Counted from the stretch's first letter, positions 22,109-34,544 are shown. The stretch: 64,000 nucleotides of DNA from Macrophomina tecta (GCA_024180945.1 JAKSGN010000021.1:248001-312000); one strand, 5' to 3'. The notes: generated by a model from the letters alone, not told the origin. Numbers and translations: made by a program.

Positions 22109-24846
22109 TCATGACCGCTCGGTAGGACTCAGAACGTCCTCCTTCAGTTTCTTCTCCTCCGTCGATGCCGTCTCTCCAGCCGGAGCAGCGCCAAAGTCCG
22201 GCTTCGAGAACACCGGCTTGGACTTTTCTCCATCAGACCCTGCAACCTCTGTTTTCGTGTCCGTCAATACCTGTTGACTTTGGCCAACCTTCTCTACACC
22301 TTTGTCTTGCGCAGTTTCGCCCGAACCTTGAGGGCTAGCACCGCCAGTAATTGGAAGACTGTGGTGCTGAGCGTCGTGGTGAGGGCGAGGTACTGAGTGT
22401 TCCGGCAAATCTCGCTGAGGCGCATTCGAGGCGGAAGCAGCCTGCCTGAGATGCTCGAGTTCAAGAAGGGACGAGCGACGTAGTGTCTCAAGTCTTTCTT
22501 CGGGGTTCTTTATTCACGATGGTTGGTCAGCTTTCAGTATACAGGCGGGTGAAGCGCGAACAATTATGCTTTGGAAGAGACAACAGCAAGCTCAGCACCT
22601 TCGTCCCCGCCCTTGCCGTCTCGCTTCTCGTCCTCGACATCCTTGGCAGACTTGACCGGTGCAAGGTGGGCAGGCAGTTCCGTTATGGAAGCGGTATGAG
22701 CAGGTGCACTTAAGGCAGCTGCCGTTGCAGCCAAGACCTGCGAGGTGTCCAACGAACGAGAGGATGGCAGACGAGGAGGAGAACGCGAGCGACGAAAAGT
22801 TTCAAGGCTTCGAGAATGAAAGCCACATTTTGGACATGTCCAATTAAACGTGCCGCTTACCCATTCAGCTTGTGAAGGCACCCCTTCAGCGGCCGGCAGC
22901 TCGCCTACTGCATCCCTTTCACCGCCCCAGAAGGTCGGTCGTCGCAGTGGTGCGGGAGTTACAGGGAGGCTGGGTCTCTCAACTGCTGTGGGAAAGTCAG
23001 TCAAGATCAGGCTCTCACGCCGCCCGCTGGAACCCTCTCCCGTGGGGGAAAGAAGGTCGGAAGGCTTCGACAGTCCTTCAAGGGAGATGCTGCCAGGCTT
23101 GGACTTCTTCGTTTGGGCGCCCATCACAGCACGAACATATCGCTCGATACCTGGAACGCTGTCCCATGCATTCGCGCTTGTCTGCCCAAACGTCTGCCAA
23201 GGGTCTTCAGGAGTCTTGGGAGTCGCAGATGGCGGAGACGTTCTCGATGTTTGGTCCTCGCCCTCGGACGCAGCAGCGACCGACGTATCGGTCGTAGGAG
23301 TAGCGACAGGCTCTGGTTCGGGCTCTGGAGCGGGCAAGTCTTCGGCGAACACACGAGTCGGCTTTGGCCTTGCACGCTCTTGCTCCCAAGGGAAGATAGG
23401 CTTAGGGACATCCTTGGGCGGAGGCTTCTCCTTTGGAACCTCGTAGTACATATTCTTTGGGGGCTCTGGGTACGCTGCCGGGGCTTTGAAGAGCTGATTG
23501 TCCTCACTGAAAGTGTAAGTCTGCGTGGGGAAGTTTGCGGCTTCAGGTCTGGATTCCACTGGAGGGGCCGAACTGGTACCAGTTAGTAATGCTGGTACGC
23601 ACAACAAAAGAGAGCCTACCGAGTGGCATCCCACTCCATCTGGGGTGGCGAGAAACTTCTTTCTGGCTCAGGTGGCGGAGGAGGAGCATGGAACTGTTGC
23701 TCAGGGTGTTCAGCAGGTTCAGAAGGTTCGGTAAACGGAATCTCAGTAGTCGGACGCGTCTCTCCGGTCTCAGGAACTGGCTGGACGTGGGGCGCACTGG
23801 GCGCAGCGGGCTGGATAGTATTGGGAGCGACTTGAAGCACTTTGTTGGTGTCAACATGTTCTGCCTTGGGTGAGTGTTAGCAAGTACAGCACGTCATGCT
23901 TCTCACACGGCCTACCTTCACCCTAAGGTGTCGATCATAGACAGCCCACCATCGAGCCACGAGCTCGTTGTAGACGCCGGCGCCACCTCCGTAGCGAGAG
24001 TCCTTCAACCAAGGCTTGTTCTTGCCGATGAAGTGTACCAGGTTGATCCTGCTCTTATAGTGCTTGAATGCTGGCTCCCACTGATATTGGGCGTTCGGGG
24101 TGCAGTTGTACAAGAAGCTAAGCCTATGCCAGCCCTTGTGCTCGTAGTACTGATTGAGGAGGCCCTGGTCTGCACCGTCGAAGCTGTCTCCGCTTCCAGC
24201 GAGCGTCTGCAATGCCCAGTAATCGCCCATGTTCGGGCTCACGACCATCACCCCACTGTTGAAGCAGTCAGGCCAGCCGCTGTCAGGAGCGGCAGCGAAG
24301 GGCGCCTCGATGTCGAAGAGCTCGTCGGGAGCTCGTACAGCAACGACATCGGCATCAATGTATACGAGCTTGCGGAATTGGAGCTGGCGCCACAGGGCGA
24401 TCTTGGTGAAGGTGTAGGCGAGGTCGGCACGGTTCATCAGGTAAAGATTGGCAGGCTTGGGATTGCCCACGCGCGGTACAGGAATCACATAGTCGTAAAG
24501 CTCCTGTCGCAGTCGTCAGTGTACACTGTGCAAGGGGCCAATGGCTGGTCAATGGCTACCTTGAGCTCCGAAATCGAGTCTGCTGACAACGTGTCCAGCG
24601 TGACGAGGGCGGCAAGCTTCTTTTTCGTGCCTCCATCGCGGAGGGAATGGGCAAGAACGGCGGCACCTAGACCTGCAGTGAGCTCTATACGTTTCCAGAG
24701 CTTCCTGGCACGAGGCGGGAGCTTGGCTGCGCACCTGGGAGGTATGAGTCGCTCATGACGAGCTTTCCGCGAATTAGCGCAGGGCATGCGACGAAGGCAG
24801 GCCGACAACTCACCGTGCAGTACGCATCCTCGCCATGAAGGGCCAT
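22109..24846 (-). CDS. Glycogenin (self-glucosylating initiator of glycogen synthesis)
   Basis: Proposed exons: 24846-24814, 24762-24735, 24672-24560, 24503-23916, 23864-23620, 23572 to about 22585, and 22507-22109, giving about 797 residues. The N-terminus MALHGEDAYCT-LVMSDSYLPG-LGAAVLAHSLRDGG and the GT8 core are clear. The DxD manganese site is in YIDADVV (residues 108-110), followed by FNSGVMV, GADQGLLNQYY, a Tyr-containing QWEPAFKHYKSR loop and HFIGKNKPW. Family members glucosylate their own tyrosine from UDP-glucose to prime glycogen. Exon 2 is only 28 nt. The long C-terminal tail is Pro/Glu-rich with one WTCPKCGF motif, and ends with NPEERLETLRRSSLLELEHL. The donor of the last intron is ambiguous (phase 0 near 22585 is one choice). 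Confidence 0.92.
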
Positions 24847-25700
24847 GGCAGCAGTCGGTCAGAAAGGACGGTGCGGCGTGCGGCTTGGGCTGGGGCTTGG
24901 GGAGGAAACGAGACGGGTGAGAGAAATGTTTCCCCGCCGCAGATCAGCGAGTGTTGGGTTGCTGCAGAACTAGAGGCGCAAAGCAGGGCGCGGAGAGCGG
25001 AGAAAAAGCTGGGGGCAATGATCACGCGGCGACGGTCAAGGCGGCGCCATGCTCACCAGCTCGTGCAGCCGGAAAGACGAAAGGCTGGCAGTGGCGGCGG
25101 GTGTGCGAGCGAGCAAGTGAGGCGTCAATGAAGGAGCTTGCCTGCGCCGTTGCTCGGGCGATAATTCTGCAGCTTTTCGCATGCGCTGCGCTGGGGAGAA
25201 GCTTGGGCCGGGCCCATGATGCAATCCCAAGCCTCCTCCAGAAAGTCTCTCCAGTTGCGAAATTGCCATCGCCTCCGTCTTTCCGCGCCCGCGCACTCGC
25301 CTACCGCCTCCCTCGCCGGTGTGCTGTCTGACCTGCGAAGCTAAACACGGGCCTCCCCAGCGCTTAATTAATCTCAACGTGCAGCAAGAGCAGGCATGCG
25401 CTGCCGCCGCCAAGCCCAACGTCGCCGCCCACCGAAACGCCTCTCATACAGCGCGTCCCAGGCCTCGAGAGGCCCTGTGTTTCACGCTGCAGCTCAATCT
25501 ATTGAACACCCGCTGCCCCGCAGCATTATTCCTCTTCGTCGCCTCCCGACGCATGCTTGCCTGCCGACGCCGCCCGAGGCAGTCATCTGAACAACTCGAG
25601 CTTGCTCGCCGTCTGTACTTTACGTCCGGTCCAGAACCGCAGTGAAATACGAGACGAGAGTCTCTTTTTGCCACTAGGCCTCATTCTCATCCAGGCCTGC
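24847..25700. other. Intergenic region, glycogenin promoter side
   Basis: It lies between the start of glycogenin and the stop of the DFG10-like gene. No coding sequence or RNA gene was recognised. Confidence 0.45.
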
Positions 25701-26722
25701 TTACCACACAAACGGCACCATTCTCGCCCGTCTCTCCACTGTCTCCCGACCAAATTTCGTGCCATACCACTCTTTCGTCCCCGCTGCCGTCACGCCCAGA
25801 TTTACACCTACAAACACCACGGCACACAGCACTGTCTTGTTCACCCATTCCCCCTCTGGCGCGGCTAGGATTGACAGGGCCAGATAGATGGCACACTCGA
25901 ATGTGTAGTGCGCGCAGACGATGTGTTGGAAGAAGCCTTGGGTTGGCAAAGTGTACTTTTTCAGGCCAAAAAGATAGACGTGGGCGTCGTGTTGCTGCTT
26001 CGATGCCCAAAGGAACAGAGCAGCGCCAGCGACCAGCTGCAGGTCCAGCGACGGTTGCGCGGTTCCTCGTCTCTCAGCAGACGACTGCAGAGACGGTGCT
26101 CCCTCGACCCAGACAGCAATCGACATGGCGGCGTAGAAGAGCAGACCCAGCAGCCAGTGGGTGACCCACATCATGGATGAAGAAGGACGCGACAGCACGA
26201 TGGACTCGTAAAGGCGCCGCGAGCCTTGTGCGAGCATAAGCAGCCAGGCTACCTGAACGCGTCCCACAGACATGGGGGCTGTGCGATGGTCGGCGGCCTC
26301 GCTGGCGATGAGTTTCAGGAGGGCGCCATCGGTGGCATACTGCTCCGCCCAGAAGAGGGAGGCGAGCACGGACAGAACGTAGAAGTGGGTAAACCAGCTG
26401 TGCGGGACGCGGTAGGTTGCCAGATGGTCGAGCAGGCTTGTCAGTGCAGAGGGCGGGCGTGAGGCTGGGGCTGCGGAGGCAGTTGTCGCGCGCGACCCGT
26501 AGGCCAGGAAGCGGGAGCGGAAGGCTGGGACGGCGTAGACTGCGAGCACCTTTGGCAGCAGGCGTCTGCGTTAGCGGTCTGCAGCGGTGGGCGGGCTGCG
26601 CAAGCGAAGAGGACACGGTGGATTACAATCGAGGCTGCGGTGAGGAAAAGGGACCGCAGCAGGAGGGCGGGCTCCAGAAAGGCGAGGGTCGGGTTCAGGT
26701 GCGTGGAGGCCATGCCGGACAC
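25701..26722 (-). CDS. DFG10: Polyprenol reductase (DFG10/SRD5A3 family)
   Basis: Two exons, 26722-26627 and 26549-25701, with a 77-bp intron (GTAATC to CCAAAG). The join turns SLFLTAASI and VLAVYAVPAFRSRFLAYGSR into one continuous membrane segment. The protein is 314 residues, usual for the family; the ATG at 26713 could also be the start. Steroid 5-alpha-reductase features are present: GSRRLYES (about 143-147), a HVYLFGLKKYTLPTQGFFQ turn, IVCAHYTFECAIYL, and an ending TKEWYGTKFG then RMVPFVW. The enzyme reduces the alpha-isoprene unit of polyprenol to dolichol in the ER membrane, supplying the lipid carrier for N-glycosylation and GPI anchors. Several hydrophobic helices are visible. Confidence 0.9.
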
Positions 26723-27390
26723 GCGCTGGGGCTGGGGGTGGTGATAAGCTAAAGGCTCTGCGGTGTTTCGTGGTGCTGTTCAGCGGGGGCCCAGAGCGTT
26801 AATGCCTCACTGCGTCCCATTCGCGCTGGCACAGTCAGTCTCATCGCAAGCGCGCCAGCGGTCGTTGTTGTGCGCAGCTCAGGGGCAGGGTGGCGATAAG
26901 GTGATCTTCCCGGGCAGGCAGACGGCCAGCGTGTCGCGCGTCAGTCCGTCTGTCAGTCAGGCCGCAGCTCGCGCCTCGACGCCCGGTATCACGAGTCGCG
27001 GCGGTTTGGAGCAGTCCCGTCTGGTGCAGCGGGCTGCCTTATGTCAGCACCCGGCCCGTGCTGGCCGCCTCCTCTCTGTCTCCAGCCAGCGGTCGCGCTT
27101 CCTCGCCTTCGCCTTCCCACATCTCTCCCACGCCTGCTCCCGTACCGCTCCTTCCTCACCACACCTCCCTCCACCGCCACCACGACACCCCCCGGACACG
27201 CCGTCCATCCACCCACCCACCCACCCACGTGCTCTCGCGCGGCAAGCTGGCTGAAGTGCACGCCCGGATCGCCGTCCGCCGAGCACACGACGCGCACCGG
27301 TCTGCTAAGCAACTGGCGCCCCCGGTCATCAGGCTTCACCCGGGCCCCCTCCAGCATGAGGCAGGCATCACCTGTGATACAAAGTCCGTG
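26723..27390. other. Divergent promoter region between DFG10 and Hos4-like genes
   Basis: The two flanking genes are transcribed away from each other, so this 670-bp GC-rich stretch must hold both promoters. It includes a CCCA-repeat tract near 27205-27228. No gene was recognised inside. Confidence 0.55.
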
Positions 27391-30300
27391 ATGAGCAGTA
27401 GCGCTGCTGTCGCTGACCACTTGCCGCCGCCGAATCCTTCTGGCAACGGAGAGCCGCAGTCGGTGCAGCCTTCCCTCGATCGAGTCCGCTCGCCAGCACC
27501 TCCCTCGTCCCCTCCACTCACAGACAAGGACAGCAAGGCTCCGGCCACTCGAAATGGGAACCACGGGCCAGATGCTCACGCCGAGCAGGATGAATCGGAG
27601 GCGGAGACGGTCGTTTTGTCAGGGCCCGAGCACGATGAGACGAAGAGGCCGAAGAAGGTAATCAAACACGAACGCAATGATGACGACAAGGAGATGCACG
27701 ACATTCCCTCGGCTAAGTCCGTCTCCGATTCCGCGAGAGACGCCGCCTCGCGCAAGAGCCCTCACGCGTTTCCACCCCCAAACGGCGTTCCAGAGTCCAA
27801 ACGCAATGGCACCGACGGCCGTGAGCGTGCTCAATCGCACGACAATGGCCGCACGAGCCGGAAGGCCTCCTCTGCCTTTTCCAGTGACCATGACCATTCC
27901 CGTAAGAGCGCGTCGTTAGCTCGAAATCATTCCCATTCGCCTCCAGCTGGAAACGACGCTCGTGCGAGGAGCTCCTCGGCTGCTGACACGCGAAAACGCA
28001 AGCTTCGGGAGAACCAAAACGACACAGAGCCGCCGCGGCAACGGCACAAGACCGAAGCCTTGGGTAAAAACGCCAGGAATCCAGCCTCCCCCATTGCAGC
28101 TGGCATCAAAGTGCACAGAAGGTCCGCATCCACTCAGTCGATCGTGCAAGGTGCCCAGAACCGCAGGAAACGTGAGAATACCCGTCAAGAGAAGGATTGG
28201 GTATCGGATGACAGCGAGGAATCCAACAATTCGTCCCCACACCCTCAGTCCAATGTTCCAAACCTCTCAAGGCCGAGGAGAGGAGCAACCAGGTCAATGA
28301 CTTCCCCAGTACGGACGATGCCACCGGCGAAGAAGAAGGATGCTTTTGGGGCTACCCGTTTGTTGCGTTGCTGCGAGAAAGGTGACTTCAACGCCGTCAA
28401 AAATGCCTATGAAGCATCGCCAGACGAACTAGACGCACCAGATTATGCTGGGGTGACTCCGCTTCAAAAAGCGTCTTTGAATGGGCATGATGACATTGTG
28501 GAGTTCCTTCTTGACAAGGGTTGTGCTACAGACGGGCACGACTGGTTGGATCACGACACACCGCTCATCGATGCAACGCAGAACGGCCACGTAGAGGTTG
28601 TCAAGCTTCTCCTTTGGAAGGCGCGTGTGGATCCCACGTACGAGAACAAGCACTTCAAAACGGCACTCGCCCTTCTCGACCCTACCATCGATGAGGCTGA
28701 CGAGATCAAGGCTGAATTGGAGAAGGCAGTGGCGGAATGGAAGAAGGAGAAGTCTGAGGATGAGTCGGAGAAAGGTACTCCAAAGAGCGTGGAAGAATCG
28801 GTGGGCCCGACTCTGTTACCAAACGAGTACAACGCCGAGGTTCTTCGCATCAAGTCCGAGCAAGGAGACAAGCGCGCCGTGGACGAACTTCTTGCATCAG
28901 GGATCATGCCCAACGTGGCATGTGGTGTGGCTGCAGCACGTGGTGGTCATGACGAGATTTTGAGCTTCCTGCTCGCAACTGGACTGTCTGCCGACCACCG
29001 CGATCCCGCGAAGCACAACGAAACACCGATGCTTGTTGCAATCAAGAAAGGCCATCTCAATGTCATCAGGCTTCTGTTGGCCCAGGACGATTTCGACCCC
29101 ACCCGGAGAAATCGCGATGGGCTTACGTACTGGGAATTTGCCGAGGAATTTCAAGGGCCCAACTGGAAACCTGTCCGCGATCTGCTGAAGGAGAAATATG
29201 ACGAGCGCGCAAAAACCAAACCGAAGCGCGTACGCAGTCCGGAAATGAGACGGACGGACCAAAGGAGTCCGCGCAGGAGAGCTATGGATCATGAAAATTC
29301 AAGACGAGCCCACGAAAGAGAAACGCGCGGTAGGACATCTGAAAAGAATGCAAATAAGTACAGCACAGTAGACAATCACACCAAACCCAAGAAACGCCTG
29401 ATCTCCCGGAGAGAGCTCAACCGGCAATCCCGCGAAAGCTCCTCCCCGGACGCGTCCGACGACGACGATGAGGATGAGGTGCGCGGTCCTACTCGCAACG
29501 TCAGGAGGAAGACCGGTCACACATCAAAGACGATTCGTAGTTCACCACACCCATCATCCCCCGAGCAGGAAAGATCAGAGATTTTCCCAACGCCAACAAA
29601 ACCCATGAAGGCTGAGCCGAAAGCTGAGCCTGAACCGGAACCGGAACCCATCAAGGAAGATACTCCAGAGCATGTGAGAGAAGAGCGTCGGCTCGAGGCT
29701 GAACGGATAGCCGCCGAAAAGGCTCGGAAAGAGGAAGAGGAGAGAAGGGAAGCGGAGAGATGCGCAGAGGAGGAGAGGCTCCGGCAAGAAGCGGAAAAGG
29801 CCCGACTGGCGGCGGAAGAAGCCGAGCGTGCAAGATTGCAAGCTGAACGCGAACGGCAAGAAAGGCTCAAGAAATTGCCACGAGCGTTACGACGTGCTTG
29901 TGAGAAAGGCGCAGATCGGCCGCTGCGGTTCAATTTTGCAACCAAAGAGGGCGGGATTGAGTACAACTTCCTCCCGGTTCACGTCGCCAGACATTCGGAT
30001 ATCGATCCGGCATGTCCAGAGGCGCGGAGGGACGAACTGTGGATGATGAGCTTCCAAGTGGTGGGCATTCTCGGACTACCAGAACTCGACATCAGGCAAG
30101 AGTTTGCTGGGTGGGAGCACAAGCCGGTGTCGGCCAAACAACTGCATGGGTTCTTGGAGACATACGACATCTCGCAGCTCGCGGAGGACCCATTGTTCGA
30201 GCGGCAGAATTGGCAAGGGTACAACCCAGAAAAGCAGAGCAATATCATTCAGGAAGAGAAGGCTAAATTCCTGCAGCTGGACCCGCTGTTTTGGGTTCGG

Positions 30301-30507
30301 TACGAGGACTTTGTGGAGGCAACCAAACTGCCGAAATTCCAGCATCTGGAGAAGCTGGAGATGCGCACAGCAAAGGCGAAGGTGTGCTCGACGACGACAC
30401 CACCACCTACGCCTAGGAGTTGGACGGAGGCGTTGTTTGGCATTAAGCCAGGGCCGGACTGGGAACGGCGGAGCAAGAGTCGGTCGGTGTCAGTGTCTTT
30501 GAGTTAA
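27391..30507 (+). CDS. HOS4: Hos4-like ankyrin protein (Set3 histone deacetylase complex)
   Basis: A single open reading frame of 1,038 residues starts at the first in-frame ATG (27391) and shows no intron. Residues 1-320 are Ser/Arg/Lys-rich and probably disordered. Ankyrin repeats occupy about 320-425 (LLRCCEKGDFNAVKNAY, GVTPLQKASLNGHDDIVEFLL, DTPLIDATQNGHVEVVKLLL) and about 480-580. A Glu/Arg coiled-coil-like helix runs about 763-830. The C-terminal globular domain begins LPRALRRACEKG and contains WMMSFQVVGILGLPELD; I associate it with Hos4-type proteins. Family knowledge: Hos4 is a subunit of the Set3C deacetylase complex with Hos2 and Snt1. Assignment rests on overall architecture, so another ankyrin chromatin protein cannot be excluded. 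Confidence 0.8.
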   Translation: MSSSAAVADHLPPPNPSGNGEPQSVQPSLDRVRSPAPPSSPPLTDKDSKAPATRNGNHGPDAHAEQDESEAETVVLSGPEHDETKRPKKVIKHERNDDDKEMHDIPSAKSVSDSARDAASRKSPHAFPPPNGVPESKRNGTDGRERAQSHDNGRTSRKASSAFSSDHDHSRKSASLARNHSHSPPAGNDARARSSSAADTRKRKLRENQNDTEPPRQRHKTEALGKNARNPASPIAAGIKVHRRSASTQSIVQGAQNRRKRENTRQEKDWVSDDSEESNNSSPHPQSNVPNLSRPRRGATRSMTSPVRTMPPAKKKDAFGATRLLRCCEKGDFNAVKNAYEASPDELDAPDYAGVTPLQKASLNGHDDIVEFLLDKGCATDGHDWLDHDTPLIDATQNGHVEVVKLLLWKARVDPTYENKHFKTALALLDPTIDEADEIKAELEKAVAEWKKEKSEDESEKGTPKSVEESVGPTLLPNEYNAEVLRIKSEQGDKRAVDELLASGIMPNVACGVAAARGGHDEILSFLLATGLSADHRDPAKHNETPMLVAIKKGHLNVIRLLLAQDDFDPTRRNRDGLTYWEFAEEFQGPNWKPVRDLLKEKYDERAKTKPKRVRSPEMRRTDQRSPRRRAMDHENSRRAHERETRGRTSEKNANKYSTVDNHTKPKKRLISRRELNRQSRESSSPDASDDDDEDEVRGPTRNVRRKTGHTSKTIRSSPHPSSPEQERSEIFPTPTKPMKAEPKAEPEPEPEPIKEDTPEHVREERRLEAERIAAEKARKEEEERREAERCAEEERLRQEAEKARLAAEEAERARLQAERERQERLKKLPRALRRACEKGADRPLRFNFATKEGGIEYNFLPVHVARHSDIDPACPEARRDELWMMSFQVVGILGLPELDIRQEFAGWEHKPVSAKQLHGFLETYDISQLAEDPLFERQNWQGYNPEKQSNIIQEEKAKFLQLDPLFWVRYEDFVEATKLPKFQHLEKLEMRTAKAKVCSTTTPPPTPRSWTEALFGIKPGPDWERRSKSRSVSVSLS

Positions 30508-31462
30508 GCGTATGGGTTCGTTGGAGTTTAGCGGGATCTTGGGGCAATGCATATGGGTGGCGCCACGTAGGGACTGAAAGTACTATTCATGTTGATGTGT
30601 ATGTTCACGAACACGCTTCGTTGCAATGTTATGGCAAATGGCTCGTTTGAACGACCCAAATACCATATACCCTATAGCGGATAGTAAATACAGACTTGCT
30701 GTCACATGCTGCTATCAAAGACGTCGGGAAGGACTGGAATGGTCGAGCTGAAGGAAGCCTAAAATAGCTCTCAGCTGGTGTATCGCAGTGACGCTAGCCT
30801 ACCAATCAATTTAGACTTTGTCTCTTGTCGCACGTGATGGCGTTACCCGGAATACATTGCGGCTATGTCTACTGAAGCAGCCCGGGTCAAATCATGTCAA
30901 AAAGCCGGTCCGCTCTTCCGGACCAAGCTACAGGCCGCTTTTCGCTGGATTCCACGGAGGTTGATGGCCGCGACCGCAGCACGTGCACAATGAGTGCCCA
31001 GCGAGTGCCCAGCCCTGTACATGTTCGCCAAGGCATTCGCAGCCACAACCTTCCCCGTCCAGCTCGCTCGCTTCCTGTCTCCCGGACTCGTTCGTGTCGC
31101 ACTGGACGGCTGGCAGGCCTGAGGCCAAATGCCGCATTCCGCGCGTCCCTCAAGTGCGGGGTTGCTTATCGCTGTCCAGTGAGGCGGCAAGTTATGCGGC
31201 TGCCTGCCGCGCCCTGTGACGCGATCAGAGAAACAAGGACAGCGCATCGCATATCTTGGTGCCCCCAGGCTCCAGCTTTTCGGCGCCCGTCATAAGAGGT
31301 GACCGCCGTCGACGATAGACCCGCCTCTCCCGGACAGCGGGCCAGTGACTCCGACCCCGGCCGCCAGGGACATCACCACTCGAGCTTGTTTCTCTCTGCC
31401 ACGAGCGCAGCCGGGGCTAATTTTCGCCATTGCCCTCCCCGATCCTGGAGTGAGCTGAAGAA
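30508..31462. other. Intergenic region, no gene seen
   Basis: 3' flank of the Hos4-like gene and promoter of the following membrane-protein gene. Open frames exist on both strands, but none has recognisable protein features. Confidence 0.45.
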
Positions 31463-33089
31463 ATGCCTGATCCGAATTCTCCGCCTTCCGCTTCTTCCGC
31501 TATGAAAGACAACCGCTTTCCCGATGCGTCGACAGACACCACCCCTTTGCTCGAGTCTCCCCTCCCTCCGCCGGCATACCCCGCCGTGATGGCCCTTGAC
31601 AAGAATGCCATTGATGGTCCTTCTAATGGGCTGGATGGCTACGACAGCGGCCCTTCCAAGGATCTGGAAGAGGCAGGTGTCGTCCCAGCTGCTGTGCACT
31701 TGCATCATCGACCCAACACGCCCTGGTCTCGCGGCAAGGTCGTCAGGTTATTATTGATTATATCAGCTCACGCGATCCTGGTATGGCTCATTTTGGCCGC
31801 CGCATGGGACCGAACGTCGCGAAAGGTACTTGTCCGCTTAATGAGAGTGAAAGCCTCAAATCACGGCTAAAGGCTATACAACACAGGGCCATGTGGAACC
31901 CAACGTGCCTCCGGGCATGGGTACGCCCCACATACCACAATACTGCCAGAAGCTTCACTCGCGAAGCTCAGAGTACGAATTTGGGAATCTAGACGAGCTC
32001 AGCATTGATGAGCAAATCCGTCCGTACCGCGAACGACACCATGACATCCGCGGACTCATCAGCTTGGTGCCCGCAACCAACGAGCATGAGACTAAGATCC
32101 GCGCCAAAGTGACAATCTCCAACAACTTGCCCCACGCCGACGTCACCGCCGAAAAGTCAGACACGGGCCTGCTTATCCGCAGTAAGAGCTCTGACGCCTC
32201 GCACCCCTGGCATGAGCGCGACTGCACCGTCGTCGACGTCCTCGTCTCCGTCCCCGTTGGCACGACGCTCACCTCCCTCGACATCACCTCCAACTGGCTC
32301 TCCGTAGACATCCACCGCCTGCTCGACCTGTCGCTCGACGCTCTCACGCTCGACCTCCTCGCCGGCGGCGCCGATTCCAAGGCCCCCATCCCCAGCCGCC
32401 GCACCCGCATCAACCGCGCCCTCGGCGCCGTCACGGGCTCCTGGGCCCTCCTCGACCTCCTCGAGATCCGCACCACCGCCGGCATGGTCGACGTCGCCAT
32501 CGTTCCCGGCAAGGCCGACCCCGCCCGGCCCCTTCCCGCCGTCTTCGACGCCCGCTCCACCGCCGGCTCCGTCAACGCTATCTTCCCGACCACGGACGCA
32601 GCCCTGCCTGATCGCCTCTACCGCACCGCCGTCCGGACTGACGCAGGCGCTATCGGCGGCACGTACGTCCTCGGCGAGGAGGCCAGCTTCGAGAGCAGGT
32701 CCGGCGGCATCCATGTCACCGCCCTGCCGTTCGATGCGGAGAAGCGCTCGTCGCTCCGCTCGAGCAATGGCGCCGGGCAGTCGATCGTTGAGGTGCTGAG
32801 GCCGCTGCATGGGCGCGAGGGCGAGGCCTGGAGGAACGTGTCAGCAGAGTTTTCGTCGGCCGTTGGGCAAGTGAAGGTTGGTTTTCCGGAGGAGTGGGAG
32901 GGCGTAGTGAATGCGGATACGCGGGTCGGGAGTGTGCGTGTTCAAGGAAAAGGGTTGCAGGTCGTGGGCGAGGGAACACATGGGCCGATCGGTGGGTGGG
33001 TCAGAGCGGTAAAGGGAGAGCAGGGGTCGGAGGTTGTTGTGAAGAGTCAGACTGGGGCCGTGGAGTTTGTGGTGGGGGATGCGTGGTAG
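31463..33089 (+). CDS. Single-pass membrane protein with extracellular beta-rich domain, unknown function
   Basis: Exons 31463-31825 and 31887-33089 with a 61-bp intron (GTACTT to CACAG) give 521 residues. Residues 1-90 are Pro/Ser/Asp-rich and probably cytoplasmic. One transmembrane helix spans about 93-115 (VVRLLLIISAHAILVWLILAA). The rest is a long domain with repeated short beta-type strands and Gly turns (TTAGMVDVAIVPG, STAGSVNAIF, TDAGAIGGTYVLG, TRVGSVRVQG). This layering resembles adhesin-like or DUF4097-type beta-solenoid domains seen in many fungal type II membrane proteins, but I cannot name the family with certainty. Codon third positions are strongly GC-rich, like its neighbours. 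Confidence 0.82.
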
Positions 33090-34544
33090 GTGGTGCGTGG
33101 CGTCACACGAAAAAGCTGGCTTCGCGGACAGCGTGAAGTTTGCCCGCCTAGCCTTGGTCCGTTGTTTAGTGAGGACGACTAGGAATGACGGGCAGATACG
33201 TCTCTTTCGGTAGAGGAGAAGCTGTAAATGGGGATTTGGACCCCAGGGAAGGTGAGTCTGTGTCCCAAATGCTGTTTAGTGTATTAACGTGGAGTTTTTG
33301 GGCCATCTGCTGCATATGGCCATTTACGGTGGACATTTGGAGTCTCCTTTAATTATCATGAAGACCAGGCATTTACTTCTTCCGGCCCCAGAATATGCAT
33401 AGCACTTGAACGTATTGGCTGCCATTCTTGACTCGCCGCTGAGAGACCGCCAATCTGTATTTGTGGAATTCCTGTGAAGCGGATTCCACGAATCCCTGAA
33501 GGCGTTTCCAGACTCAGGCCGGTCAGCGCTTGGCAGACGAGCCTAATTGCAGAACTGCTTCGCATATAGTGGATGGACGAATCAGCTTTCTGGACGGAGA
33601 ACTGTACCATGATCGCCTTCACGACGCCTCACCTCTGTGGAGGCTTATCTGCGCACCACGCTGCTTCAGCCTTGAAGCCCGTGAAAGGCGTTCCGGGGCT
33701 GTCAGCCAATGGATTTTCAGGCTTTGTGCCCACGGTGAGTGTGCAAGGAGATGGAAGGGGCTACAGCTGGAGAAGTGAGGCCCCCTGCACGAACCAGGAG
33801 CCTTTCTACCGGGCATCGATATCAGTAGGACAAGTGCAACTGCTTCGGCTGATCACGATGAATTGAAAATTGGCCTGTAAGGCTGCCTGGATTGTGGCAC
33901 CAATAGTGCTTATGGATTGTCCGGCCGTTACGTTTGCCAGTGTGCTCTGGAATTCCAAGGTAACATGCAGTCAGTCCGCGCAAGCTGATTTTTGTAAAAG
34001 AGCTACGAGGAGCCTTGCATCGCACTTTTTTTTTTTTTTTTTTTTGTTTTAGGAATAATTGCAGCACAAGCGAGGGATTGTGGAACGACAGCTTCGATCT
34101 GCCTAAAGTGGCAGAAGACGAGGCTGAAGCTGTGGGAGCAAGGGGCTTTCCACTGCCCATCCTGGATATATATAGACCTAATCTTCCCTCTTCCCCAGCC
34201 TTGTTACTCAATTCGAAACAATCTTTCACTTCCATATAGTTCCGACCACTTCTCCCAGGATGCTGTCGTTCAGCAATGATGGCCCCAGCCGTGCTCCACC
34301 CCACTGGAAATGACGGACCTTCTACAGATCGTCTACTTGCCCCCAATTACTCTGGTCATCCCGAAGTCACGTCGAATTCAAAGACTCCCGAGCTATCGGC
34401 AGGCTCGGAAAAGACGACACGTCCTGACACCGCCAGCTACTTTGGATTGCCTACATCTGATCATCGAAACGCTCTATGCTTTGCCGAAGATTCGGAGAAT
34501 ACTAACCGCAATATCGAATCCCAGGAAACATTTGGAAAATGGGA
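33090..34544. other. Intergenic region with a 20-nt T run
   Basis: It contains a T run at 34026-34045. From 34276 a short frame begins MMAPAVLHPTGNDG and ends at 34548 with FGKWE; it may be a broken N-terminus of the next gene. No other gene was seen. Confidence 0.4.

Noticed and set aside
17304..30507. A biosynthetic gene cluster
   Set aside because: The hydrolase, glycogenin, DFG10 and Hos4-like genes are unrelated in function, and there is no backbone enzyme such as a polyketide or peptide synthase.
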